Origin: Acrocarpospora phusangensis
Lineage (GTDB): Bacteria; Actinomycetota; Actinomycetes; Streptosporangiales; Streptosporangiaceae
DNA length: 64,000 nt
Assembly: GCF_016862995.1 (NCBI RefSeq)
Contig: NZ_BOOA01000006.1
Location: 119,989 to 183,988, forward strand
Reading direction: 5' to 3'
The notes beneath the pieces are model-generated. The model did no database searches. It saw nothing but the letters and a program-made list of their open reading frames with translations, and was not told the origin of the DNA. A program made the position numbers and the translations under genes. Below are positions 7,412-16,182 of the stretch, piece after piece. The first letter of the stretch is position 1, and every line of letters begins with the position of its first letter.

Positions 7412-10400
7412 CTACCCTCCCGCTTCGTAGCGGCAGATTGTCCCGGTACGGATGCTGCGGTTGAGGTGGGTGCCGAGTTCGGGGTGGGCGTCGGAGATGC
7501 GGCGGATGGCGTCGCGGATGCGAGCGGTGACGGCCTTGCGGGCGCGTTCGGCGGGAGTGGGGCCGAGCGGGCGGGAGGCGCCGTCCGGGCGGGTGGCGCG
7601 GCGGAGTTCGGACAGGACCTGTTCGCGTTCGTCGGTGGCGCGTTGGTGGCGGGCCAGGTCCCCGTGGGTCTTGGCGGTGGTGATTTCGTCGTCGAGTTCG
7701 GCCAGGCGGCGGCGGTAGGCGGCCAGTGCCGTACGGTCGAGCACGGGGTCAGGGCGGGTGACAGTGGTACGGCCGGTCGCGGCGAGGTCGAGGGCGGGCA
7801 GGTCGGTGTCCGGATGGGCGAGCAGGGTGGCGAGGTCGCGTAAACCCTTGGCGTCGCGGAGGTAGGCGGTGTGGCCGCGATAGGTGGCCTGCCACATGTC
7901 GCCAACCCGGTGAAGACGGGGAATGTCCGGGTTCGGGGCGACGGATTCGCGAAGGTCGCCGAGAGCGGGGGGCGACTGGCTGGTTTCCGCGGCCCGGGTG
8001 CCGAGCGCGGTGAGCGCCTGGCCGGTTTCGGCCTCCCAGGCGTGGGCGCCGAGGCGGCGGTGGGTCCGAAGGGCGTGGCGCAGCCAGTGGCGGGCGGGTT
8101 CGGGCTCGTCGAGGGCGGCGTACAGGAGTCCGGCCCGGTGAGCGTGGGCGCCCATGAAACAGACGAGGGCCGCGTTGACCGCGCAGGTCTCCGCGAAGGG
8201 AAGCAGGTCGTCGAGAAGCCGCCGGCAGAGCGGGAGATCGCGTACGGCGATGGCGGCCGTGACCATCTCGCCGATGAAGATGGACCACAGGTAGGAGCGG
8301 TCGCTACGCCAGTCCTCCAGCGCCAGCACGGTGTCCAGCTCCCGGCGCGCCGCGTCCAGGTCGCCGGCCCGCGCGCGGAACCCGGCCGCGACGGCGTGGG
8401 CGTGCGCCGGGACGCCGATCCACCAGGCGACCGCCTCGCCGGCCATCTCCCGCAGCTCGGCCGGACGGTTGCGGGCGCGGACCACCTCCAGGCGCTGGGA
8501 CATGCGCACGTTGCCGGTGTCGCTGTCGCCGACGCTCTCCCCGAGGGCGGCGGCCTCGGCGGAGAGCCGCTCACCGGTGGCGATGTCGCCGTCGAGCAGC
8601 GCGAGCGCGGCCTCCCGGGTGCGCAGCAGGTAGTCGTGGCGAGGCTGGCGCAGCCGAGCGGTCACGTGCGCGTACTCGGCGAAGGTCGCGCGGAAGGCCG
8701 CCGAGGCGTTCTCCAGCTGGGCAGTCGCCGACAGCAGCAGGGCCTGGGCGTGCCGTTCCCGGTCGCGGGCACGCCCGGCCAGGCCGGTGATCTCGGCCGC
8801 GATGGCGCCCCTGGCGACGGCCGTGCCCGGGGTCCACAGGGTGTCGTGCTGGGCGAGCAGGCAGCTGGCCAGTGTCGCGGGGTCGTCCAGCGTACGGGCG
8901 ATGGCGACCGCGCGTTCGGCCAGCGGGCGGGCCTGCGGCCGGTCGGCGGGCACGGAGTGCTGGAGCTGGCGGGCCAGGGCCGCGGTCACCGTCGCCTCGG
9001 TGGTCGTGCCGGTGCCGTCCAGCGCCTCCCGGGCGGCGGCGAGCACGGCGACGAGGTCGGCGCGGGGCATGGCGAAGCGGGCGTCGACGCGGTCCAGGCC
9101 CAGCGCCACCGCGCCGAGCAGGTCGGCCCTGCCGGTGACGGCCGCCCTGGTCCACGCGGTGTCCAGCAACTCCCTCGCCCGTACGGCGTCGCCGGCCCTG
9201 AGGCGCAGGTCGGCCTCGGTGGTGAGCAGGCCGACCAGGTCGGTGCCGGACAGGCGGAGGCCGGCGGCGGCGACCGCGGCGCGCAGCCGGGTGACGTGAC
9301 CGGCGGCCTCGGCGAAGGCGAACCTGGCGGTGTCGGCGCGGGCGGCGGCGTGCGTCCAGGCCACGGCGGAGGCGGTGTCCGCCACCGGGAGGGCGGCGGT
9401 GAAGTGGTGGGCCAGTTCGGCCTCGAACACCGGGCCGCCCCGGTCGTACCGGTCCAGCAGGGCGAGCGCGATCCGGTGGTGCAGGTCCAGCCGGCGCGCC
9501 GGTTCGAGGGCGGTGACGATGGTCTCCCGGTACAGGTCGTGGACGAACCGCCCGGCCGGGGTGAGGATCCCGGCCGCCGCCGCCTCGGCGACCAGGGCGG
9601 CGATCCGGGGGCCGTCGTCGCCGGTGACCTCGGCGAGCACGTCGGGCAGCAGTGTCGTGCCGGCCGCCCGAGCTGTCACCGCCGCCGCGTCCAGCAGCGC
9701 GGCGCAGTCCGGGGACAGGCGGGCCAGCCGTCGGCCGATCACGTCGCGGACGGCCACGGGCACGTCCGCCGCGGTGCCCCCGGTGGCCAGCAGCCGGCAC
9801 AGCTCGCGGGCGTAGAACGGGTGGCCGCCGCTGCGCTCGTGCACGATCCGCACCCACTCGTCGGGCGCGGCCGTACCGGTCACGGTCTGGGCGAGGCCGG
9901 CCACCTCGCCGGCGGACAGCCCGCGCAGGATCACCAGTTCCGCGCTGCCCGCCAGCTCGGCCAGGGCGGCGGTGACGCCGGGCGGCGGTTCGTGCGGACG
10001 GTACGCGCCGACCAGCAGGACCGCGCCCCGCTGCGGCGCGCCGGCCAGGAACCGCAGCAGGTCGACGGTGGACTCGTCGGCCCACTGCAGGTCGTCGAGG
10101 ATCACCACCACGGGCGCGGCGCGGCGCAGCAGCCGCCCGGCCGCGTCGAAGATCCTGACCCGGCTCACGGTCCCGTCGGCGCTGTCGATGCCGGGCAGTT
10201 CCGGCAGGATCGCCCCCAGCTCGGCGGCCGTCAGGTCCGGGCGCCGCTCGATCAGCGCCCGCAGCGCCTGGGTCCACGGCCACCACGCGGGGGCCTGGTC
10301 GCCGTCCCAGCAGGTGCCCCACACGACTGTGCCGCCGGCGGCGGCGACCTGGTTGGTGAACTCGGTCAGCAGCGCGGTCTTGCCGATCCCGGCTTCGCCG

Positions 10401-10516
10401 GTGACCAGGACCAGCCCCGCCCAGCCGGGGATCGCGCCGCCCGGGGTGGCGGTGACGGCCTGGTAGGCGGCGGTCAGCCGGGCCAGCGGCTCGGCACGGC
10501 CGATGAAGACTGGCAT
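7412..10516 (-). CDS. Large AAA/STAND-type ATPase-TPR regulatory protein without LuxR domain
   Basis: 1034 residues from ATG at 10516. The N-terminal MPVFIGRAEPLARL is followed by Walker A GEAGIGKT (40-47) and Walker B VVVILDDLQWADES (~136-149), as in MalT/LuxR-type ATPases. A long helical TPR region (~400-880) follows. The C-terminus has no LuxR helix-turn-helix. Instead it has a domain with RGHTAYLRDAKGLRDLATLL, a coiled segment and the ending RTGTICRYEAGG. I recall that domain from many uncharacterised actinobacterial ATPases. It is transcribed divergently from the methyltransferase-nitrilase pair, 76 bases apart, and may control it. A frame extending to 10939 overlaps the neighbour and is not used. 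Confidence 0.85.
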   Translation of the reverse strand: MPVFIGRAEPLARLTAAYQAVTATPGGAIPGWAGLVLVTGEAGIGKTALLTEFTNQVAAAGGTVVWGTCWDGDQAPAWWPWTQALRALIERRPDLTAAELGAILPELPGIDSADGTVSRVRIFDAAGRLLRRAAPVVVILDDLQWADESTVDLLRFLAGAPQRGAVLLVGAYRPHEPPPGVTAALAELAGSAELVILRGLSAGEVAGLAQTVTGTAAPDEWVRIVHERSGGHPFYARELCRLLATGGTAADVPVAVRDVIGRRLARLSPDCAALLDAAAVTARAAGTTLLPDVLAEVTGDDGPRIAALVAEAAAAGILTPAGRFVHDLYRETIVTALEPARRLDLHHRIALALLDRYDRGGPVFEAELAHHFTAALPVADTASAVAWTHAAARADTARFAFAEAAGHVTRLRAAVAAAGLRLSGTDLVGLLTTEADLRLRAGDAVRARELLDTAWTRAAVTGRADLLGAVALGLDRVDARFAMPRADLVAVLAAAREALDGTGTTTEATVTAALARQLQHSVPADRPQARPLAERAVAIARTLDDPATLASCLLAQHDTLWTPGTAVARGAIAAEITGLAGRARDRERHAQALLLSATAQLENASAAFRATFAEYAHVTARLRQPRHDYLLRTREAALALLDGDIATGERLSAEAAALGESVGDSDTGNVRMSQRLEVVRARNRPAELREMAGEAVAWWIGVPAHAHAVAAGFRARAGDLDAARRELDTVLALEDWRSDRSYLWSIFIGEMVTAAIAVRDLPLCRRLLDDLLPFAETCAVNAALVCFMGAHAHRAGLLYAALDEPEPARHWLRHALRTHRRLGAHAWEAETGQALTALGTRAAETSQSPPALGDLRESVAPNPDIPRLHRVGDMWQATYRGHTAYLRDAKGLRDLATLLAHPDTDLPALDLAATGRTTVTRPDPVLDRTALAAYRRRLAELDDEITTAKTHGDLARHQRATDEREQVLSELRRATRPDGASRPLGPTPAERARKAVTARIRDAIRRISDAHPELGTHLNRSIRTGTICRYEAGG

Positions 10517-10592
10517 CCCTGGATTATCCCCCGCGCAAAAGTGCCAGTCCGTTTCTGGCGGGAGCCACTCCCGTTCTGGCGCGTACGGGATC

Positions 10593-11444
10593 GTGACGAC
10601 ATTCAACGCGCAGCAGTACAAGAGCACGACACGGGCCCAGTGGGAGGATGCCGCAGAGGCGTGGGACCGGTGGGGCCCGTTCATCGAGAACTGGCTCGGC
10701 CAGGCCACGCGGCGCATGCTCGACGCCGCCGGGATCACGACCGGCAGCCGGGTCCTCGACGTGGCGGCCGGCGCCGGCGGCCAGAGCGTGGCCGCCGCGC
10801 GGCGGGCCGGGCCGAGCGGGCACGTGCTGGCCACCGACATCTCGCCGGCCATACTCAAGTACGCGGCCAAGGCCGCCGCGGACGCCGGGATCGCCACCAT
10901 CGCCACCCGCGAACTCGACGGCGAGCACCTCGACGTCACCCCGGACGGCTACGACGCGGTCATCTCCCGCGTCGGGCTCATCTACTTCCCGGACCAGCAG
11001 GCCGCGCTGGCGGGGATGCGCGCCGCCCTGCGCCCCGGCGGGAAGCTCTCCGCCGTGGTCTACTCCACCGCCGACCGCAACGGGTTCTTCTCCATCCCCG
11101 TCGGGATCATCCGCCGCCGCGCCCAGCTGCCGCCGCCCGCGCCCGGCCAGCCGGGCCCGTTCAGCCTCGGCACCCCGGGCGTGGCGGAACAGGTCCTGGC
11201 CACCGCCGGGTTCAAGGAGGTCACGGTCGAGACGGTGCCGTCCCCGGTGCGGATGCGCGGCGCCGACGACTGCGTACGCTTCGAGCGAGAGTCGTTCGGG
11301 GCGCTGCACCAGATGATGTCCGGCCTGTCCGAGGCGGAACGGGAAGACACCTGGACCGAGATCGGCCAGGCCCTCGCCCAGTTCGAGGACCCCGAGGGAT
11401 TCGTCGGCCCGTGCGAGATGCTCGTCGTCTCGGGTGTGCGGTGA
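10593..11444 (+). CDS. Class I SAM-dependent methyltransferase
   Basis: 283 residues from GTG at 10593. The SAM-binding motif I is VLDVAAGAGG with the acidic residue in ATDIS; motif II/III regions follow (YDAVISRVGLIYF, LRPGGKLSAVVY). The family is the UbiE/MenG-like Methyltransf_11/25 group; the N-terminal WEDAAEAWDRWGPF is typical of small-molecule methyltransferases. The substrate is unknown. Its stop codon overlaps a possible GTG of the nitrilase gene, so the two are co-translated. A pairing of methyltransferase and nitrilase suggests processing of a nitrile or cyanogenic metabolite, but that is inference. Confidence 0.85.
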   Translation: MTTFNAQQYKSTTRAQWEDAAEAWDRWGPFIENWLGQATRRMLDAAGITTGSRVLDVAAGAGGQSVAAARRAGPSGHVLATDISPAILKYAAKAAADAGIATIATRELDGEHLDVTPDGYDAVISRVGLIYFPDQQAALAGMRAALRPGGKLSAVVYSTADRNGFFSIPVGIIRRRAQLPPPAPGQPGPFSLGTPGVAEQVLATAGFKEVTVETVPSPVRMRGADDCVRFERESFGALHQMMSGLSEAEREDTWTEIGQALAQFEDPEGFVGPCEMLVVSGVR

Positions 11445-11452
11445 GGCGCGCC

Positions 11453-12418
11453 GTGACCACGGTGAGAGTGGCCGCCGTGCAGGCGGCGTACGTGCTGATG
11501 GACCAGAAGGCCTGCCTGGACCGGAGCGTCGAGTTGCTGCACCGGGCGGCCGCCGCGGGCGCCGGGATCGTCGTGCTGCCGGAGGTGTTCATCCCGGGCA
11601 CCCCGTTCTGGATCGACTCCCGGCCCATCTGGGACGGCGACGAGGAGTGGTACGCGCTGCTGGTCGACCAGGCCGTTGTGGTGCCGGGCCCGGTCACCGA
11701 CGCCCTCGGCGCCGCCGCCCGCGACACCGGCGCCTACCTGGTGATCGGCGTGCAGGAACGTGAACCGTACGGCGCCACCGTCTACAACACCACCCTGTAC
11801 TTCGGCCCCGACGGCGCCCTGCTCGGCAGGCACCGCAAGCTGATGCCCACCGGTTCCGAACGCACCGTGTGGGGCATGGGCGACGGCTCCACCCTGCCGG
11901 TCCTGGACACCCCCTTCGGCCGGCTCTCCGGGCTGACCTGCTGGGAGAACTACATGCCGCTGGCCCGCTACTACCTGTACGGCCAGGGCGTGGACATCTG
12001 GACCGCCCCCACCCTCGCCCCCGGCGACGGCTGGATCGCCACCATGCGGCACATCGCCCTCGAAGGCCGCTGCTACGTCATCGGAGTCAACCCCTGCCTG
12101 CACATGGACCAGATCCCGGCGGACTTCCCGAACCGCGACCGGCTCTGGAGCCGTGAAGCCAACGGCGAGTGGGTGGACGGCGGCAACAGCGTCATCATCG
12201 ACCCCGCCGGGACCATCCTCGCCGGCCCGTCCCGGCACGAGGAGACCATCCTGTACGCCGACCTCGACCTCGCCCGCGTGCACGCGGCCCGCCGCAAGTT
12301 CGACCCGACCGGCCACTACAACCGGCCCGACATCTTCCAGCTGTCGGTGGACCTCCGCCCCCGAACCCCCATCCGCCCCCTCGAGGAGCCGCCACCGGCC
12401 ACCACGGCCCTTCGATGA
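11453..12418 (+). CDS. Nitrilase (carbon-nitrogen hydrolase, branch 1)
   Basis: 321 residues. All three catalytic residues are present: E44 in LPEVFIPG, K129 in RKLMPTGSER and C163 in LTCWENYMPLAR. The CWENYMPLAR context is the signature of true nitrilases, which convert nitriles to carboxylic acids and ammonia, rather than amidases. The start could be GTG 11453 (used; GTGAGG upstream) or GTG 11441, which overlaps the methyltransferase stop as GTGA. The enzyme should be cytoplasmic and form helical oligomers. The full core ends near FQLSVD and is followed by a short proline-rich tail, as in other nitrilases. Confidence 0.9.
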   Translation: MTTVRVAAVQAAYVLMDQKACLDRSVELLHRAAAAGAGIVVLPEVFIPGTPFWIDSRPIWDGDEEWYALLVDQAVVVPGPVTDALGAAARDTGAYLVIGVQEREPYGATVYNTTLYFGPDGALLGRHRKLMPTGSERTVWGMGDGSTLPVLDTPFGRLSGLTCWENYMPLARYYLYGQGVDIWTAPTLAPGDGWIATMRHIALEGRCYVIGVNPCLHMDQIPADFPNRDRLWSREANGEWVDGGNSVIIDPAGTILAGPSRHEETILYADLDLARVHAARRKFDPTGHYNRPDIFQLSVDLRPRTPIRPLEEPPPATTALR

Positions 12419-12476
12419 CGAGCCGTCCAGCGGGCTCGTCGTCGTGACCGGGCCCGCTGATCGATAAGGTACTGCG

Positions 12477-14072
12477 GTGATCGGGTTTGGCCGCCTTCGT
12501 CCTGTACGGCTGACGCTCGCCGTCGTTCTCCTGCTGGGCGGCCTGGCCGCGAGCGGACCTCCGGAGTTCGAGATCAAGACGATGGTCTGCTCCTCCGTGG
12601 GCTCCTCGATGTCCTGCGGAGACCCCGAGCTGGAGGCCCAGCTGAAGGCCCAGATGCTCACGCCCGATCAAGCTCGTGCCATCGGCTGCCCGCCCGTTTC
12701 GTTCGAAGACGAGGAACCCACAGACCCGCTGCAGTTCTATCCGGGCGAGGAACCCACTCCGACGTACACCCCGCGCTCACCCGATCCCGCGATCGCCACC
12801 CGGGTCAACCAGGCGTGGACCCGGATCGAGACCTGGTTGGGCGCGCACGCGTCCGCCACGCTGCGCAAGCTGAAGTTCGGCGCCGAGCCCGCCGACCTGG
12901 CCCAGTGGGAGCAGACCCGCGACCGCAAGCTCCCCGACGACCTGTACGTCTCCTACCTGCGCCACAACGGGGCCGACGGCAACCTGGGCGCCGGCTTCCA
13001 GCTGCCGCCCAGCCACGGCCTGCTCGAGGTCTACGACATCGAGTACATCAACTGGGGAAACTGTCAGAGCATCGTGATGTCCGGTGACCTCTCGGCCGCC
13101 GATCCGGAGCACGGCCACTGGCACGGCAGTTTCCTCGCGATCGGCTCGGACGGGTACGGCCGGGAGCTCTTCATCGAACCTCGCACCGGCCGTGTCGGTG
13201 AGGCCGCGTACGACAAACCGGTGAGCTATGACGGCCCCATGGGCTGGCCGTCCTACGTGGAGATGCTGGAGGCGATTGCCGTCGCCCTCGAATCCGGTAC
13301 GCCGCTGCGGGGCTGGCACCCGGTGGTCGATTCCGGCTGCGAGCTGCGCTGGGCCGAGGAACCCGGCGAACCCCGCCCGGGATGCGCCGGTGGTCCCCGC
13401 CCGACCCCGACGCCCACCGTGGAGCCGACCCCCGAACCGCCCAGCGCCGAGGAGATCGCGGCCACCGGCTGCCGTCCCGCCCGCCGCGCGGCCGCGATCC
13501 GCCCGGTCGCCCCGGACGTGGCCGCTCGGGTCGACGCGGTCTGGCGGCGGGTCGAACGGTGGCTCGCCCGCAAGGCGCCCGTCACCTACAAGAAGCTCGC
13601 GCGCCCGGCCACTCCGCGGGCCATCGCCAAGGCCGAGGCGGCCATGGGGATGCGATTCCCCGACGACCTGCGCGCCTCTCTGCTCCGTCACGACGGCGGC
13701 GGCTCCTGGGGCTTCGGCCCCGCCCCGTTCTATGAGCTGACGTCGGCCAAGCACATCCACTCGGACTGGAAGATGCTCTGCGGCCTCGTCCTCGACGGGG
13801 CGTCCGGGGAGCTCGACACCAGTTGGTGGGACGGACACCTGATCCCCTTCGCCGCGGCTCACGACGGCGGCAACCTGTTCATCGACAGCCGTACGGGCAA
13901 GACCGGCGAATACTTCAACGAAACGGGCCTGACCTACGAAGGCGACGTGGTCTGGCCGTCCTACCTCGCGCTGCTCAAGGCGACGGCCCGATCGCTGGAG
14001 ACCGGTAAGCCCATCCGAGGCTGGCGACCGGCCGTGGACAAGGGCGAACTGAACTGGGACCAGGCATCCTGA
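12477..14072 (+). CDS. Exported protein with two tandem SMI1/KNR4 (SUKH) domains
   Basis: 531 residues from GTG 12477. The N-terminus (RLTLAVVLLLGGLAA) reads as a signal peptide or anchor. Two clear repeats follow. Domain 1 (~104-290) has RVNQAWTRIETWLGAHA, LPDDLYVSYLRHNGADG and MGWPSYVEMLEAIA. Domain 2 (~345-528) has RVDAVWRRVERWLARKA, FPDDLRASLLRHDGGGS and VWPSYLALLKATA. The (F/L)PDDL...LRH(N/D)G pattern is the SUKH-1 signature, known from immunity proteins of polymorphic toxin systems. A Thr/Pro linker joins the domains. No toxin gene is adjacent. SUKH proteins are normally cytoplasmic, so an export signal is unusual. Confidence 0.75.
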   Translation: MIGFGRLRPVRLTLAVVLLLGGLAASGPPEFEIKTMVCSSVGSSMSCGDPELEAQLKAQMLTPDQARAIGCPPVSFEDEEPTDPLQFYPGEEPTPTYTPRSPDPAIATRVNQAWTRIETWLGAHASATLRKLKFGAEPADLAQWEQTRDRKLPDDLYVSYLRHNGADGNLGAGFQLPPSHGLLEVYDIEYINWGNCQSIVMSGDLSAADPEHGHWHGSFLAIGSDGYGRELFIEPRTGRVGEAAYDKPVSYDGPMGWPSYVEMLEAIAVALESGTPLRGWHPVVDSGCELRWAEEPGEPRPGCAGGPRPTPTPTVEPTPEPPSAEEIAATGCRPARRAAAIRPVAPDVAARVDAVWRRVERWLARKAPVTYKKLARPATPRAIAKAEAAMGMRFPDDLRASLLRHDGGGSWGFGPAPFYELTSAKHIHSDWKMLCGLVLDGASGELDTSWWDGHLIPFAAAHDGGNLFIDSRTGKTGEYFNETGLTYEGDVVWPSYLALLKATARSLETGKPIRGWRPAVDKGELNWDQAS

Positions 14073-14084
14073 CCACAGCGACAT

Positions 14085-14124
14085 CCGTGCGGGTCGCGGC
14101 CGACCGAGCCTGCGACCCACACGG
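14085..14124 (+). terminator. Hairpin after the SUKH protein
   Basis: CCGTGCGGGTCGC (14085-14097) pairs with GCGACCCACACGG (14112-14124) with one mismatch, 12 bases past the stop at 14072. It could serve both strands, as the next gene is convergent. Confidence 0.6.
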
Positions 14125-14201
14125 TGGTACGTCTGCCGTGTTTCCGCGTACTCGCCCGTCGAAAGCGTCGCTGATCACCGCGAAGGCCCGGAACGCCCGG
14201 T

Positions 14202-15074
14202 TCAGATCGTGCCGATGGACTTCGCCAAGTGGCGGAGGGTCTCCGGCAGCTCGGTCCGGCCGGTCAGGCGGCGGTCGCCCCTGAGCTGGAGGATGCCTCG
14301 CCGCTCGGCGTCGTACAGGCCCGCCAGCTCCTCCGCGAGCCGCGGCGGGAGGCCGCCGTCCACCAACGCGGCGGCCCAGCCCGGCCGCGGGATGGTGACC
14401 ACCTGGAGTGGCCGGCCAAGGATCGCCGACAGTTCCTCGGCCACCTGGCGCTCGGTGTAGCTCGGGCCGTCCAGGTCGACGACCTCGGAGGCGCGGGCGG
14501 GGGTGAGGAGGAGGTCGGCGACCACACCGCCGATGTCCCGGGTCGCGATCATCGGCGTGGGCACATCGGCCGAATCGGCGAAGACCGGATAGAGGCCCGC
14601 GTGGAGCACGGCGCCGAGGAGCAGCTCGACCTTCTCCTGGAAGTGGCCGGAACGGACCGCGGTGATCTGGGCGCCCGACGCGCGCAGCCCGTTCTCCAGG
14701 TGGTGCAGCCAGCGGATGGGACCGGTGCCGTCGGCCAGGTCGGCGCCGACCGAGGACAACATCACCACGTGGGGAACCTGGCTTTCCCGCACCGCACCGG
14801 CGATCGTGTCGGCCATCGTGCGGTGGGCGGCGTCCGGGTCGGCGGCGGCCGTGTCGGTCGGCAGCAGGACGAACGCTCCGGCGCAGCCGCGCAACGACTC
14901 CGCCAGCGTCTCCCGGTGGGCGAAGTCGGCCACGGCCACCCGCGCCCCCGCGGCCGCCCAGTCGGCGCCCTTGGCCTGGTCGCGGACCACCGCCCGCACC
15001 GGCTCCCCCCGGCGCAGCAGCTCACGTGCCGCCGCACCGCCCACGTGGCCGGTCACTCCCATGATCGCGTACAT
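14202..15074 (-). CDS. NmrA-like NAD(P)-binding oxidoreductase/sensor (atypical SDR)
   Basis: 290 residues from ATG 15074, which has GGAGG at good spacing. YAIMGVTGHVGGAAARELL carries the GxxGxxG dinucleotide-binding loop of atypical short-chain dehydrogenases (NmrA, QorB-like quinone reductase 2 group). Later elements fit the family: VVMLSSVGAD (strand beta5), TAVRSGHFQE and the C-terminal ARASEVVDLDGPSYTERQVAEEL. These proteins bind NADPH and either reduce quinones or sense redox state. The gene is divergent from an AraC regulator that probably controls it. Confidence 0.85.
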   Translation of the reverse strand: MYAIMGVTGHVGGAAARELLRRGEPVRAVVRDQAKGADWAAAGARVAVADFAHRETLAESLRGCAGAFVLLPTDTAAADPDAAHRTMADTIAGAVRESQVPHVVMLSSVGADLADGTGPIRWLHHLENGLRASGAQITAVRSGHFQEKVELLLGAVLHAGLYPVFADSADVPTPMIATRDIGGVVADLLLTPARASEVVDLDGPSYTERQVAEELSAILGRPLQVVTIPRPGWAAALVDGGLPPRLAEELAGLYDAERRGILQLRGDRRLTGRTELPETLRHLAKSIGTI

Positions 15075-15152
15075 CGGAACCTCCGTCAGGTCGTCCTTGT
15101 GTCGGTACGACCAGTACACGCGGATCAGATGAGACGATCCATGTTCGTCACG

Positions 15153-15180
15153 CTTGAATCCATGTCTGTTCGTCTAACAT
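15153..15180 (+). promoter_or_regulatory. Possible promoter of the AraC regulator
   Basis: CTTGAA (15153-15158) and TAACAT (15175-15180) are 16 bases apart. The GTG start at 15187 is only 6 bases beyond, which would give a leaderless or nearly leaderless mRNA. CCATG...TTCGTC is repeated at about 15139 and 15160 and may be a binding site. Confidence 0.35.
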
Positions 15181-15186
15181 GAAGAC

Positions 15187-16116
15187 GTGGATCCGCTCGC
15201 AGACCTCCTCCAGGGCGTACGTGCCCACAGCGCGGCCTTCTGCCAGGCGATCCTGCAGCCGCCGTGGGCACTGCGCATCGCCGACGGGGCCAGGCTCGCC
15301 CTCGCCACCGCCCTGCGCGGGCACGCCTGGATCGTGCCCGACCAGGGGGAACCGGTGCTGCTGGGCACCGGCGACGTCGCCATCATCAAGGGCCACGCCC
15401 CCTACACCGTCGGCGACGACCCGGCCACTGCGCCCGACATCGTGGTCAACCCCGGCAACCGGCTGACGACGCCCGACGGCGCCGACGTCACCGATCAGCT
15501 ACGTCTGGCGCCGCGCACCAGTGGGTACTCCCTCGACGGGTCGACGACCGTGGCGAGCGGCACGTACCAGGTCGACGGCGAAGTCAGCGAGCGACTGCTG
15601 AACGCCCTGCCGGACATCGTGCTGGTGCGCCGGTCCGGCACACCGTCACCGATCATGGAACTGCTCGCGCAGGAGGTCAGCGGCGAAGGGCCCGGGCAGC
15701 AGATCGTCCTGGACCGGCTCCTGGACCTGGCGCTGATCGCGACCCTGCGCGCCTGGTTCGCCCGCCCCGAGGCGCGGGCGCCGGGCTGGTACCGAGCGCA
15801 GAGCGACCCGCTGATCGGGCCGGCGCTGCGGCTGATCCATGACGCGCCGGCGCATCCGTGGACGGTGGCGTCGATGGCCGGAAAGGTGGGTGCCTCGCGG
15901 GCGACCTTCGCACGCCGCTTCTCCGACCTCGTGGGCGAGCCGCCACTGACGTACCTGACCGGCTGGCGGATCGCGCTGGCCGCCGACCTGCTGCGTCACT
16001 CCGACATCACGATCGACTCAGTGGCCCGGCAGGTCGGCTACGCGAACGCGTTCGCGCTGAGCGTCGCCTTCAAACGGGTCCGCGGGGTGTCCCCCAGCGA
16101 CCACCGCGCCGCGTGA
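15187..16116 (+). CDS. AraC-family transcriptional regulator with cupin-type sensor domain
   Basis: 309 residues. The N-terminal half is an AraC cupin_6-type domain (ALRGHAWIVPDQGEPVLLGTGDVAI). The C-terminal half carries two helix-turn-helix units: WTVASMAGKVGASRATFARRF (~226-246) and ITIDSVARQVGYANAFALSVAFKR (~276-299), ending GVSPSDHR. This combination is common for regulators of adjacent oxidoreductases that answer to small hydrophobic or reactive compounds. It is divergent from the NmrA-like gene, 112 bases apart, the usual arrangement for a regulator and its target. Confidence 0.9.
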   Translation: MDPLADLLQGVRAHSAAFCQAILQPPWALRIADGARLALATALRGHAWIVPDQGEPVLLGTGDVAIIKGHAPYTVGDDPATAPDIVVNPGNRLTTPDGADVTDQLRLAPRTSGYSLDGSTTVASGTYQVDGEVSERLLNALPDIVLVRRSGTPSPIMELLAQEVSGEGPGQQIVLDRLLDLALIATLRAWFARPEARAPGWYRAQSDPLIGPALRLIHDAPAHPWTVASMAGKVGASRATFARRFSDLVGEPPLTYLTGWRIALAADLLRHSDITIDSVARQVGYANAFALSVAFKRVRGVSPSDHRAA

Positions 16117-16182
16117 CAACCCCCCATAATTCGCCCCGCACTGGACACGCCACTTGGGTGCCCCCGGCTTCAGGAGATCATC

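Noticed and set aside
7871..12418. A 1515-residue plus-strand frame spanning the ATPase regulator, methyltransferase and nitrilase
   Set aside because: Its first 3.5 kb is the antisense shadow of the regulator, low-complexity in Gly/Val/Arg/Gln, caused by high GC. Only the last 321 residues (nitrilase) are real.
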